Assembly: GCF_030380735.1 (NCBI RefSeq)
Contig: NZ_JAUDRZ010000026.1
Coordinates: 745,370-809,369 of the forward strand
Direction: 5' to 3'
DNA length: 64,000 bases
Origin: Rhizobium sp. S152
GTDB taxonomy: Bacteria > Pseudomonadota > Alphaproteobacteria > Rhizobiales > Rhizobiaceae
A program made the translations under genes and the position numbers. The first letter of the stretch is position 1. Every line of letters begins with the position of its first letter. This document shows positions 32,794-41,419 of the stretch, piece by piece. Under the pieces are notes generated by a model. It made no database searches and was not told the DNA's origin. It saw only the letters and a list, made by a program, of their open reading frames with translations.

Positions 32794-33216
32794 TCAGCCG
32801 CCGAGATGCAGCACGACCTCGCGCCGATGCGGCCGATCACGGTGTTCGAAGAGATAGATCCCCTGCCAGGTGCCCAGTGCCAGCCGTCCGCCCATGACAG
32901 GAATTCCGATCGAAACCTGCGTCAGCGCCGACTTGATATGAGCAGGCATATCGTCCGGCCCTTCGGCCGTGTGAATCACCCAGCTCATCGATGAATCCGA
33001 CGATGGCGGCACCAATCGCCGGAAAAATCCGTCGAGGTCGGTACGCACATCGGGATCGGCGTTTTCCTGAATGAGGAGCGAGCACGAGGTGTGGCGAACG
33101 AAAATGGTGAGCAGGCCTTCGTCCATGCCGTTCGCGCGGACGAAGGCGGCTGCCTCGCCGGTGAATTCGTAAAGGCCCTGGCCGCGCGTGGCCAGGGAAA
33201 TGATCTTCTGCGGCAT
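32794..33216 (-). CDS. YjbQ/UPF0047 family protein
   Basis: A 140-residue protein of the YjbQ (UPF0047) family. The hallmark H-T-S-C-S-L-L-I-Q-E-N-A-D-P and the terminal L-G-T-W-Q-G-I-Y-L-F-E-H-R-D segments are present. Members form trimers with a metal/phosphate pocket and have been reported to have thiamine-phosphate synthase-like activity in E. coli; the physiological role is unclear. The ATG at 33216 is chosen over a TTG at 33252. Confidence 0.88.
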   Translation of the reverse strand: MPQKIISLATRGQGLYEFTGEAAAFVRANGMDEGLLTIFVRHTSCSLLIQENADPDVRTDLDGFFRRLVPPSSDSSMSWVIHTAEGPDDMPAHIKSALTQVSIGIPVMGGRLALGTWQGIYLFEHRDRPHRREVVLHLGG

Positions 33217-33252
33217 GAGCAGTGTTCCGATTCGATGGAATGGCGATTGCAA

Positions 33253-33606
33253 CTACAGTCGCAGGAAGGCTTCGAAACCGCCATAGATCATCCGCTTTCC
33301 GTCGAAGATCTCCTTCCACTCGTCGCCCTGAAGCCTGGGATCGGCCATGACCTTGGCAAGGATATCGTCGCGTTGCTGGCGGTTTTCGTAGATGATCCAC
33401 GAGAAGACGACCACCTCTTCATCGGTCGCCTGCACGGCACGTGGAAAGGATGTGAGTTCGCCGTACGGCACGTCGTCGGCGACGCATTCGACATATTCCC
33501 TGGCGCCATACTCTTTCCACACGGCCCCGGCCGTCGCCGAAAGCGCCTTGTACGCCTCGACGTTCTGCTTCGGCACGGCCAACACGAAACCATCGACATA
33601 AGACAT
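33253..33606 (-). CDS. DUF1428 family protein
   Basis: A 117-residue cytosolic protein of the DUF1428 (YbaA-like) family, with a dimeric ferredoxin-like fold. The opening S-Y-V-D-G-F-V-L-A-V-P and the closing R-M-I-Y-G-G-F-E segments are typical. AAGGAG precedes the ATG at 33606, chosen over an earlier in-frame start at 33630. Function unknown. It lies 36 bases upstream of the YjbQ gene on the same strand. Confidence 0.85.
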   Translation of the reverse strand: MSYVDGFVLAVPKQNVEAYKALSATAGAVWKEYGAREYVECVADDVPYGELTSFPRAVQATDEEVVVFSWIIYENRQQRDDILAKVMADPRLQGDEWKEIFDGKRMIYGGFEAFLRL

Positions 33607-33730
33607 TGTCTTCTCCTTCGTTTGCTCCACGCACTAAGGACGAACGAACGCTCGCCGATCCGACAGTCGTGAACATCAGATTAGGAGAATAGGCGCGCTG
33701 CGGTTTCGGCAAGGAGCCAGGCGGTATCGA

Positions 33731-34681
33731 TTATTGCCGGCACTGCGTCGTGGCCCGCAGGCTGCGGAACTGTTCGACAAGGAAATCGACCAAGGCCCGA
33801 ACCGCGGTCGGCAGGCCCTGAGATGCCGTGAAGACCAGATAGATCGTCGCCTGTGACATCTGGTATTCGGGTAGCAGGCGAACGAGACGCCCCTCCTTGA
33901 TTCCCTCCGCGCAGACGTGGTCGGGAAGCAGACCGACACCGACACCCGCGTAGATGGCTTCCAGAAGTGCCGGAACACTCTTGCAGCTTAGCCGCGGTTT
34001 GTGCTCGTGCCTGTACGGCGTACCATCCGGTCCGGTGAACTCCCATATGTCCGAATCCTGCCAATCCACCGACGGCGAAAGGAAGGAGACCGTCGGCGCA
34101 TCGGCAAGCGAATCGATACCGCCGGCAGGCGGCAGAGAGCCGGCCAGTTCGGCGCTGGCAACCAGGATAAGGTCGACCTTGCTCAGGACACGCATCGTCA
34201 ATTCGGAATCGGTCTCTTCCGCGAACTGCGCGCGCACTGCCAGATCCAGCCGTTCGTTGATAATATCGACACGCCGGTCGGTCGCGAGAATCTGAAGCTG
34301 GACCTTTGGATAGCGGTTCAGGAACTCCGGAAACATCGTGCCGAGTGAGCCCTGCAGCAGACCGTTCGGCACACTCACCCGGATTGGTCCGTGCGGCTCG
34401 CCGGATGCATCACTGATCGTTCGAGCGGCACGCTCCGCCTCGCGCAGCATGTTCTCGCAGTGCGAATAGAAGGAGTTTCCGATCTCCGTGACCCGGAACC
34501 GCTTGACCGTGCGTTCGAGCAGCCGCACCCCAAGCCGCTCTTCTAGCGCGGCGATATGCCGGCTGAGCTTTGACTTGGGCACATTGAGCACCCGCCCAGC
34601 CGCCGAGAAGCCGCCATGCCGCACGACAGCCGCGAAATAGACGAAATCGTTCAGATCCTGTAGCATACCGTAATTCGGCAT
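33731..34681 (-). CDS. LysR-family transcriptional regulator
   Basis: A 316-residue LysR regulator. The helix-turn-helix is at about residues 15-65 (F-A-A-V-V-R-H-G-G-F-S-A-A-G-R ... K-S-K-L-S-R-H-I-A-A-L); the effector domain follows (about 95-300). The start at 34681 has GAGGA four to five bases upstream, better than the flanking ATGs. Close relatives are often divergent from quinone-modifying or oxidoreductase genes; here the divergent gene is the porin about 490 bases away. A strong palindrome at 34772-34789, about 90 bases upstream of its start, is a likely operator. Confidence 0.9.
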   Translation of the reverse strand: MPNYGMLQDLNDFVYFAAVVRHGGFSAAGRVLNVPKSKLSRHIAALEERLGVRLLERTVKRFRVTEIGNSFYSHCENMLREAERAARTISDASGEPHGPIRVSVPNGLLQGSLGTMFPEFLNRYPKVQLQILATDRRVDIINERLDLAVRAQFAEETDSELTMRVLSKVDLILVASAELAGSLPPAGGIDSLADAPTVSFLSPSVDWQDSDIWEFTGPDGTPYRHEHKPRLSCKSVPALLEAIYAGVGVGLLPDHVCAEGIKEGRLVRLLPEYQMSQATIYLVFTASQGLPTAVRALVDFLVEQFRSLRATTQCRQ

Positions 34682-35173
34682 GGAGTCCTCGCATTGATAG
34701 GGCAAAGCTGGCTCGCCTTCCGCCCTTTATTCCTCCGCCGGGGCATATGGCAACCGACCAACAAAACATTTCGTTCCAAATTTGGAACGCTGCGTTCCAA
34801 CTCACGAGCTTCAGTTTTATACCGCAGCGCAGTATCAGCAGATCGCATTTCGATTTTGGCCTGTCTGTTGGACAGCGCCGCGTGCGCATGTAAGCGCCCT
34901 CGTAACAGTTCAGAAGCAATCACGTCCCACGGTGGGGCGCATAACGCGTTTTCACATTAACGTGTTGATATTGTTGCAATAAAACAACATTGAAAACACA
35001 AACAATAGCGTACTTGGTAATTTAAGGCATATCCCGATTGCGAGTTTTGGATTGGGATGAGATTAGGACGAAGCGGTTCGCTGATCCGCGCGCCGAAAGG
35101 CAATTACACGGAGCAGCCCCAACTCTCTTCGGCGATCTGGCGGCAGTTCGATGAACAAGGAAATGGATTTAAA
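34682..35173. promoter_or_regulatory. Control region between LysR gene and porin
   Basis: About 490 bases without a gene. Near the LysR gene is an 18-base perfect palindrome (34772-34789, CGTTCCAAATTTGGAACG) followed three bases later by another copy of its half, CGTTCCAA (34793-34800); together they look like a LysR operator. The part nearer the porin (about 34950-35020) is strongly AT-rich and probably contains the porin promoter and a long leader; I could not assign -35/-10 hexamers safely. Confidence 0.5.
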
Positions 35174-36211
35174 ATGAACATTCGGATGGTATTGTTGGCG
35201 TCGGGCGCAGCCCTTGCTGCCTCTTCGCCTGTCTTCGCAGCAGACGCGATCGTTGCTGCTGAGCCTGAAGCCGTTGAATACGTTCGCGTCTGCGACGCCT
35301 ACGGCACCGGCTACTTCTACATCCCGGGCACCGAAACCTGCCTTAAGGTTGGCGGCTACCTGCGTTTTGAAGTTTACGGCGGCCCGAACCAGTCGACCGG
35401 TTCGAACGGCAGCTCGGATTGGAACGCTCGTACGCGCGCCCAGGTATCGTTCACCGCCAAGAGCGACACGGAATACGGCCCGCTCACCAGCGTCATCGTT
35501 TTCCGCAACAACGGCGACAACACCTCGACCGGCACGACGCTGGATTCGGCTTACATTGACATCGCCGGTATCCGCGCCGGTCTGTTCTACAGCTGGTGGG
35601 ATGACGACTTGAGCGGCGAGCCGGACGTTCTGTCCAGCTTCGAAACGCTGCACAACTCGATCCGCTACCAGTACGAATCCGGCGACTTCTACGCTGGCGT
35701 TAGCGTCGACGAACTGGAAGACGGCTACTACAAGGCCGGCGAAAGCACGAACAACGTTGGCGTAGCCTTCGGCATCGGCGGCAAGGCCGGCGCGATCAGC
35801 TACCAGGTTACCGGCGGTTACGACACCGACAACGAAGAAGGCGCAATCCGCGGCATGCTCTTCGCCGACATCGGACCTGGCACGCTCGGCCTGGCCGGCG
35901 TTTGGGCTTCCGGCCCGAACTCCTACTACGCCAACTCGGAATGGACCGTCGCTGCCGAATACGCAGTCAAGGTTACCGACAAGTGGACCGTTACCCCGAT
36001 GGCTCAGTACTTCGGCAGCTACGTCACCGACATGGACAACGGCGCTATTCCGGAATCCTTCGACGGTCTCGACGACGCTTGGAAGGTCGGCGTAACTGTT
36101 GACTACCAGATCGTTGACAACCTCTACGCCAAGGCAACCGTCGACTACACCGACGTTGACGGCGGCGACGACGTGACCAAGGGCTTCTTCCGCCTGCAGC
36201 GCGCATTCTAA
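35174..36211 (+). CDS. ropA: Major outer-membrane porin (RopA/Omp2b-like)
   Basis: A 345-residue porin of the alphaproteobacterial Porin_2 family, forming trimeric beta-barrel channels in the outer membrane. The signal peptide (about 1-22, ending V-F-A-A-D) precedes the family opening E-P-E-A-V-E-Y-V-R-V-C-D-A-Y-G-T-G-Y-F-Y-I-P-G-T-E-T-C-L-K-V-G, with two cysteines that form a loop. The C-terminus ends in R-A-F, the aromatic terminal residue recognised by the barrel-assembly machinery. Codon use is biased toward a restricted set (for example AAC, GGC, GTT), consistent with high expression. The start at 35174 has AAGGA about 12 bases upstream. Confidence 0.95.
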   Translation: MNIRMVLLASGAALAASSPVFAADAIVAAEPEAVEYVRVCDAYGTGYFYIPGTETCLKVGGYLRFEVYGGPNQSTGSNGSSDWNARTRAQVSFTAKSDTEYGPLTSVIVFRNNGDNTSTGTTLDSAYIDIAGIRAGLFYSWWDDDLSGEPDVLSSFETLHNSIRYQYESGDFYAGVSVDELEDGYYKAGESTNNVGVAFGIGGKAGAISYQVTGGYDTDNEEGAIRGMLFADIGPGTLGLAGVWASGPNSYYANSEWTVAAEYAVKVTDKWTVTPMAQYFGSYVTDMDNGAIPESFDGLDDAWKVGVTVDYQIVDNLYAKATVDYTDVDGGDDVTKGFFRLQRAF

Positions 36212-36224
36212 TCTGACGATCAAG

Positions 36225-36245
36225 TACCCCGGCTTTGCCGGGGTA
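36225..36245 (+). terminator. Porin terminator hairpin
   Basis: A perfect 9-base stem TACCCCGGC/GCCGGGGTA with a TTT loop, 13 bases after the porin stop. A short T-run follows at 36253, so it may act mainly as a stabilising 3' hairpin. Confidence 0.65.
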
Positions 36246-36396
36246 TACCACAGTTTTGCGTTTCCTGATCCGATTGACCTCCGATCAGTTACGGGGATTG
36301 GTCCGGTTTCCCTGCCGGACCGATCCTTGTTTTATTTTGCGGTCGGCCATTGCGCGCCGCACAGCCCACGCATGCTTCACCTTCCAGAGATTTGGC

Positions 36397-36777
36397 TTAA
36401 GCTGGCCGCACCTCGATCGAATCGACGCGATCGGCATAGAAGGCGAGATGATCCTTGATGGCGCTGACTGCGTCGTGCGGGGTCTCATAGGTCCAGACCG
36501 CGTTTTTCCCGCGCTTACCGCCCGATATGATGCTGAAATAGGACGCCTCTCCCTTGTACGGGCAGTGGCTGTGATGATCGGTGCGCTGCAGCTGCGCCAT
36601 GTCCACGTCTTCACGCGGAATATACTGGACAGCGGGATAGGACGCTTCCTTCAACGTCAGCGCGGAACGGCTGTCGGCAAGAACGCGTCCATCAAGCTTG
36701 ACGACGACACGCCCGGCATTGGGCGCCACCGTGATCGGATGATCAGGACCGGGAATCTTGAAGGGCTGGCCGGACAT
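36397..36777 (-). CDS. DUF427 domain protein
   Basis: A 126-residue protein of the DUF427 family, with a compact beta-tent fold. The motifs R-V-V-V-K-L-D-G-R-V-L-A-D-S, P-A-V-Q-Y-I-P-R-E-D-V and C-P-Y-K-G-E-A-S-Y-F are typical. AAGGAG precedes the ATG at 36777. No enzymatic role is established; members are small soluble proteins. It stands alone between the porin and a small gene. Confidence 0.88.
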   Translation of the reverse strand: MSGQPFKIPGPDHPITVAPNAGRVVVKLDGRVLADSRSALTLKEASYPAVQYIPREDVDMAQLQRTDHHSHCPYKGEASYFSIISGGKRGKNAVWTYETPHDAVSAIKDHLAFYADRVDSIEVRPA

Positions 36778-36894
36778 CTGCTTCTCCTTTTTTGGCGAAC
36801 CAGATGGATGTAGGCCATGACGCGGCACTTTTCAGCGGCGGACACGATTTTGTGCGTCAACGCGCCTGCCTCGTAGCGGCAAGGCGCGGCGCAT

Positions 36895-37056
36895 TCAGTG
36901 GACGGTGTCGGGATAGAGCTCGGTCTCGAGGATCGACAGTGCCTCTTCCAGGGAGGCGACCAGAATGTCGGTCAGTTCGTCGCCACGGCTCTCGATGAAC
37001 GCCACCTTGCTGGCTTCGTCCTGCAACTCGAAAAACCGCTCAAACTCGTTCGACAT
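36895..37056 (-). CDS. Small hypothetical acidic protein
   Basis: 53 residues from the ATG with GAGGTG upstream. It is acidic and probably fully helical (E-F-E-R-F-F-E-L-Q-D-E-A-S-K ... L-V-A-S-L-E-E-A-L-S-I-L). No cysteine, signal peptide or membrane segment. I do not recognise the family. Confidence 0.5.
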   Translation of the reverse strand: MSNEFERFFELQDEASKVAFIESRGDELTDILVASLEEALSILETELYPDTVH

Positions 37057-37145
37057 TCCATTCACCTCATGTGACGCAGCACCATGCTGCAATCAGCAAG
37101 CACTACGTCGCCTGTCTTGCCCGGAACTGGACTCCGCCCCAGCGG

Positions 37146-38384
37146 TTAGAATTGCGGGAAGCCCCGGCTCCTCCATTGGCTCTTCGGCACCGGGTCGCCC
37201 ACCTGGAACGCAAAAGACGCGATCTTCGTCGCCCCCTCGTCCACCTCACAGCGGAAACTCAGATTGTACCAGCGGCCGTTGGCGCGAAACGCGCCGCTCT
37301 TGATCTCCAGCACATTGCCCTGCTGCAGGCGATAGGACGGCAAAAGCTCCGGCCGGTATCCCTGCGGCGAGTGCCTGAGCTGTTCGCGCAGTTCCGTCGC
37401 GCAGAGCTCGGCGGCGCGCATGCCGCGCGGCATGCCGTCGATCGCCGTGCGCGCCACGGCGCCGCCCGTGTCGTTCTGCGAGTAGAGCTTCTTCACCTCG
37501 GTCAGCGGATCGGCCGCCGGCGCGGCCTTAGCGGCGGGGTCCGGCTTTGGCGTCGGCTTGGCCTGCGTGATTTCGGTCGTCACCACGCCGGTTGCCTCGG
37601 CGGGCGGACCGTTGTTTTCCTGATGCGCGTCGGCGATATCGACCTGTGGCAGGTTGATATCGTCAGGCACGGGCTTGGCCGGCGGCTTGTCATCGGCCTC
37701 GGGTTTTCCGGCCGACACGGGATCATCCGTTGGCTTTTCCGCATCAGGCGCGCCCGCGGGCTTGCCCGCCTCGGTCGAAGCGTCGCCATCCTCGGCTTTC
37801 CTCGGGCCACTCGCCTTGTCGCCAAATTCGAAGACGGGGCGCAGCGGCTGGATCGGCTGCGGCTTGCCCTCCTGTCCCTTCGGCTGCTCGTCTGCCTTTG
37901 CCTGTTCGGCCGGATCCGGCTTTGGCGGCTCCTCGGCCTTCTTCTCCTCCGGCGGCTTTTCAGGCGGTGGAGGTGGTGGCTTTGGCGCCTCCGGTGGCTT
38001 CTCCTCGGGCGGCTTTGGCGGCGGTGGCGGTTCGGCCTTGGCCTCCTCCTTCGGCGGTTCAGGCGGCTTCTGCTCGGCCTTCTGTTCTTCCGGCTTCGGC
38101 TCGTCGGCAGGCTTCTCAGCCGCCTTCGGCTCTTCCGGCTTCTTCTCCTCGGGCTTCGGCTCTTCCGGCACCTTCAGCGCGGCCTGCTCCTCCGGCTTCT
38201 CCTCTTCGGGCTTCTTTTCTTCCGGCGGCGGCACCAGATCGACATTGACCGTCTCTTCCTCCGGCGCCTTCTGCGGCTCGGGCAGCTTCAACAGGAAGGC
38301 GCCGGTGACGACGACATGCAGCAGCACCGAGGCGAAGACGCCCCAGCCGAATGCTCCCCATCGCTTTCCCGAAACCTGCTGCAT
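37146..38384 (-). CDS. DUF930 protein with TonB-like Pro/Glu/Lys-rich region
   Basis: A 412-residue protein in three parts. A single N-terminal membrane anchor (about 10-33, F-A-S-V-L-L-H-V-V-V-T-G-A-F-L-L) is followed by a long low-complexity stretch (about 35-190) of repeated P-E-E-K-K-P and P-P-P-P units like TonB/TolA linkers, then an acidic spacer and a C-terminal globular domain (about 290-412) matching DUF930, with a cysteine pair (A-E-L-C-A and F-R-C-E-V). The domain would sit in the periplasm or reach the outer membrane. The function is unknown. No ExbB/ExbD genes are nearby, so it is not an obvious TonB. Confidence 0.85.
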   Translation of the reverse strand: MQQVSGKRWGAFGWGVFASVLLHVVVTGAFLLKLPEPQKAPEEETVNVDLVPPPEEKKPEEEKPEEQAALKVPEEPKPEEKKPEEPKAAEKPADEPKPEEQKAEQKPPEPPKEEAKAEPPPPPKPPEEKPPEAPKPPPPPPEKPPEEKKAEEPPKPDPAEQAKADEQPKGQEGKPQPIQPLRPVFEFGDKASGPRKAEDGDASTEAGKPAGAPDAEKPTDDPVSAGKPEADDKPPAKPVPDDINLPQVDIADAHQENNGPPAEATGVVTTEITQAKPTPKPDPAAKAAPAADPLTEVKKLYSQNDTGGAVARTAIDGMPRGMRAAELCATELREQLRHSPQGYRPELLPSYRLQQGNVLEIKSGAFRANGRWYNLSFRCEVDEGATKIASFAFQVGDPVPKSQWRSRGFPQF

Positions 38385-38464
38385 ACCGACGCGAATGCTA
38401 GACCACAAACTACCGATGTGGTCTTTTAAGAAGGCAGCATCAAGCCGTAAAACGAAAAAGCGCG

Positions 38465-38758
38465 CTATCCGAGCGAACCGATGATTTCCCGATAGGCAGC
38501 CTCGGGAAATGCCTTCAGCGTCCGCGTCCTGACATTGCCGGCCATGCCGAGCGACAGCCCGAACCGCGCCATCACCGCGTCATCGGGAGCCTCGCACACC
38601 GCCACGAGATCGTGATCGCCAAGCGTCAGGAAGAAATGCTGGAAGCTGCCGCCCATCTCGCCCAAGAGCCGCTTGGCGGCATCGAGCCGCTTGGCGGATT
38701 CACGCACATTCCGAATGCCCTGGTCGGTCCAGTTGATCAGCACGATATAAGTTGTCAT
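38465..38758 (-). CDS. GYD-domain protein
   Basis: A 97-residue protein of the GYD family (dimeric ferredoxin-like fold). The opening T-T-Y-I-V-L-I-N-W-T-D-Q-G-I and the central G-D-H-D-L-V-A-V-C-E-A-P-D-D are typical. GGAGGTG precedes the ATG, which makes this start much better than the longer frame to 38872. Function unknown; often a stand-alone small cytosolic protein. Confidence 0.85.
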   Translation of the reverse strand: MTTYIVLINWTDQGIRNVRESAKRLDAAKRLLGEMGGSFQHFFLTLGDHDLVAVCEAPDDAVMARFGLSLGMAGNVRTRTLKAFPEAAYREIIGSLG

Positions 38759-38878
38759 GGCACACCTCCCGGCGGAGGGCTTTGATCCGTGCAGACATAT
38801 CGGCGAACTTTTCGCCGACGCTGCGGCGATCCCCTCCCCATCCGGACATATTACGCCTGTTGCCGGCAGCAAAAAAGC

Positions 38879-38907
38879 AAAAAGCCGGACACGAGGCCCG
38901 GCTTTTT
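38879..38907 (-). terminator. rpoD terminator
   Basis: The stem AAAAAGCCGG/CCGGCTTTTT, read on the - strand, is followed by more T residues, 25 bases after the rpoD stop. Confidence 0.8.
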
Positions 38908-38931
38908 GAATGTCGAATGCAGTCTGGAAGC

Positions 38932-40986
38932 TTAGCTGTCGAGGAACGACCGCAGCTTGCGCGAGCGGCTCGGATGCTTCAGCTTCCTGAGCGCCTTCGC
39001 CTCGATCTGGCGGATACGTTCGCGGGTAACCGAGAACTGCTGTCCGACTTCTTCGAGCGTGTGGTCGGTGTTCATGCCGATGCCGAAGCGCATGCGCAGC
39101 ACGCGCTCTTCGCGCGGCGTGAGCGATGCCAGGACGCGGGTCGTCGTCTCGCGCAGGTTCGCCTGAATGGCAGCGTCGATCGGCAGAAGCGCGTTCTTGT
39201 CCTCGATGAAATCACCGAGATGCGAATCCTCTTCGTCACCGACTGGCGTTTCGAGCGAGATCGGCTCCTTGGCGATCTTCAGGACCTTGCGGACCTTTTC
39301 GAGCGGCATGGCCAGCTTTTCGGCCAGCTCTTCCGGGGTCGGCTCGCGGCCGATCTCGTGCAGCATCTGGCGCGAGGTACGAACGATCTTGTTGATCGTC
39401 TCGATCATATGAACAGGGATACGGATCGTACGGGCCTGGTCGGCGATCGAACGGGTGATCGCCTGACGGATCCACCATGTCGCATAGGTCGAGAACTTGT
39501 AACCGCGACGGTATTCGAACTTGTCGACAGCCTTCATCAGGCCGATATTGCCTTCCTGAATGAGATCGAGGAACTGCAGACCGCGGTTCGTGTATTTCTT
39601 GGCGATGGAGATGACGAGGCGAAGGTTCGCTTCGACCATTTCCTTCTTGGCGATACGCGCTTCGCGCTCCCCCTTCTGCACCATCGACACGATGCGACGG
39701 AATTCGGCGATCGAGATGCCGGTTTCCGTGGCCAGATTCTGGATCTCCTGGCGGATGTCGCGGATCGTGGTGTTTTCGCTCTTGGCGAATTCCTTCCAGC
39801 CGCGCGCGGCCAGATTGCCGATCGACTTCATCCAGTTCGGATCGAGCTCGGCGCCCTGATACTGTTCGAGGAACGAGTCACGCTTCACGCCGTAGGATTC
39901 GGCCAGGCGCAGCAGGCGGCCTTCGTTCTGCATCAGTCTCTTGGAGATGTCATAGAGCTGCTCGACGAGAGCGTCGACGCGGTTCTGGTTCAGCGACAGA
40001 GACTTGACGGCCTTGATGAGCTCATCCTTGAGTTCCTTGTAGCGGCGCTCCTGGGCGGACGACAGCGTGCCGGTCGCCGTCAGGCGCTGCTCGACCTGCT
40101 GGTCCTGCAGCTTGCGCAGCTTCTTGTAGGTCTCGGCGATGATGTCGAGCGTTTCCATGACCTGCGGCCGCAGTTCCGCTTCCATGGCGGCCAGCGACAG
40201 GTTGGATTCGTCCTCGTCCTCTTCTTCCTCTTCCGGAGGCAGGCCCTCACCGCCGACATTGGTAATGTCGTCGTCGCCGGAACGGCTGCGGCGGCTCTTT
40301 TCCTTCTCCTCGGCGGCCTTGCGGTCGGCCTCGATCTTCTCGGGGCTCTGGAACTGCGGCGCAGCCTTGGCCTCGGGACCGGAATAAGTGGTTTCGAGAT
40401 CGATGATCTCGCGCAGCAGCGTCGTGCCTTCGTTGAGCTCGTCACGCCAGATGATGATCGCCTGGAAGGTCAGCGGGCTCTCACAGAGACCACCGATCAT
40501 CGTTTCGCGGCCGGCTTCGATGCGCTTGGCGATCGCGATTTCGCCCTCACGCGACAGGAGCTCGACCGAGCCCATCTCGCGCAGGTACATGCGAACCGGA
40601 TCGTCGGTGCGATCGGTCGGCTCCTTCTTCTTGGCGGTCGCAAGTGCGGTACCGCTGGAAGGAGCAAGCTCGCCGCCTTCGCTCTCGTCGTCGGAGCCGG
40701 AATCGTCGTCGCTGCTGTCGCTGGCGCCGGCCTCTTCCGCTTCCTCGTCCTCGATCACGTTGATGCCCATGTCGGAGAGCATCGACATCGTGTCTTCGAT
40801 CTGTTCGGACGTCACTTCCTCGGACGGTAGAACGGCATTGAGCTCGTCCATCGTCACATAGCCGCGCTTCTTCGCGGCCTTGATCATTTTCTTGACCGCG
40901 TCATCGGAAAGATCGAGAAGAGGGCCGTCGGTGCCGCCGTCGCGTTCGACTTCCGCTTCTTCGTTCTCTTTGACCTTCGTTGCCAT
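38932..40986 (-). CDS. rpoD: Primary sigma factor RpoD (sigma-70)
   Basis: A 684-residue housekeeping sigma factor. Order: region 1.1 (about 25-85), acidic linker, the non-conserved insert typical of group 1 sigmas (about 150-380), regions 1.2-2.4 (about 385-555, including F-S-T-Y-A-T-W-W-I-R-Q-A-I-T-R-S-I for -10 recognition and melting), region 3, and region 4 at the C-terminus with the helix-turn-helix T-L-E-E-V-G-Q-Q-F-S-V-T-R-E-R-I-R-Q-I-E for -35 binding. The length is as in other Rhizobiaceae. It ends a - strand block that also contains dnaG, but recQ, kbl, tdh and a GFA gene lie between. Confidence 0.98.
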   Translation of the reverse strand: MATKVKENEEAEVERDGGTDGPLLDLSDDAVKKMIKAAKKRGYVTMDELNAVLPSEEVTSEQIEDTMSMLSDMGINVIEDEEAEEAGASDSSDDDSGSDDESEGGELAPSSGTALATAKKKEPTDRTDDPVRMYLREMGSVELLSREGEIAIAKRIEAGRETMIGGLCESPLTFQAIIIWRDELNEGTTLLREIIDLETTYSGPEAKAAPQFQSPEKIEADRKAAEEKEKSRRSRSGDDDITNVGGEGLPPEEEEEDEDESNLSLAAMEAELRPQVMETLDIIAETYKKLRKLQDQQVEQRLTATGTLSSAQERRYKELKDELIKAVKSLSLNQNRVDALVEQLYDISKRLMQNEGRLLRLAESYGVKRDSFLEQYQGAELDPNWMKSIGNLAARGWKEFAKSENTTIRDIRQEIQNLATETGISIAEFRRIVSMVQKGEREARIAKKEMVEANLRLVISIAKKYTNRGLQFLDLIQEGNIGLMKAVDKFEYRRGYKFSTYATWWIRQAITRSIADQARTIRIPVHMIETINKIVRTSRQMLHEIGREPTPEELAEKLAMPLEKVRKVLKIAKEPISLETPVGDEEDSHLGDFIEDKNALLPIDAAIQANLRETTTRVLASLTPREERVLRMRFGIGMNTDHTLEEVGQQFSVTRERIRQIEAKALRKLKHPSRSRKLRSFLDS

Positions 40987-41419
40987 TTATATCGTCGCCT
41001 TCCTGACGCTATTCAAACTCGTTGCGATGAACGGCTATTTCATAGCCGGCCCGCCGCATACGGCCGTCTCGAATCACACGGTCCCAAATAAAGGGATGAG
41101 ATTTAATGCCTGATTAACCACGATTGCCGGCGCCGGACGACAGAGATTCATTGTCACCAAATGTCTGGCCATGGTTGTGCGATCTGCCCTTGACCCAGTT
41201 CACCGTTTTCCAGTCGAACGGTGATTCCCACATTTTTCGTTTTCGTCAAGCTTTTACCGAAAAAAAGCATCAGAAAACCCGGAAAACGCCTTATCCACAG
41301 GCTCGGCGCCGTGCAAGCGATTGCCACCCTTACATAGGATGTCACCGCCAGAAGACAAGAGTGGTGTGCATTCTTCGAAATAGCGCGGCCAGTCTGATAT
41401 CGGCAAGCGCATCAACACT
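40987..41419. promoter_or_regulatory. rpoD upstream region
   Basis: 433 bases with no credible gene. A 7-base hairpin (41032-41038 with 41042-41048, CGGCTAT/ATAGCCG) lies about 45-60 bases upstream of the rpoD start, within its likely leader. A perfect DnaA box, TTATCCACA, is at 41291-41299. Otherwise I see no clear promoter hexamers; at the far end the stop of the GFA gene at 41420 begins. Confidence 0.4.

Noticed and set aside
37950..38270. Possible tandem DNA repeat in the DUF930 gene
   Set aside because: The repetition is at the protein level (P-E-E-K units with varied codons), with no exact DNA period, so it is coding low complexity and not a satellite.
37071..38429. A long + strand frame of Leu/Arg/Phe repeats
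   Set aside because: It is antisense to the Pro/Glu/Lys-rich DUF930 gene; the repeats merely mirror those codons.
38752..40830. A 692-residue open frame on the + strand opposite rpoD
   Set aside because: Antisense shadow of rpoD with low-complexity Arg/Leu/Asp composition and no recognisable domain.
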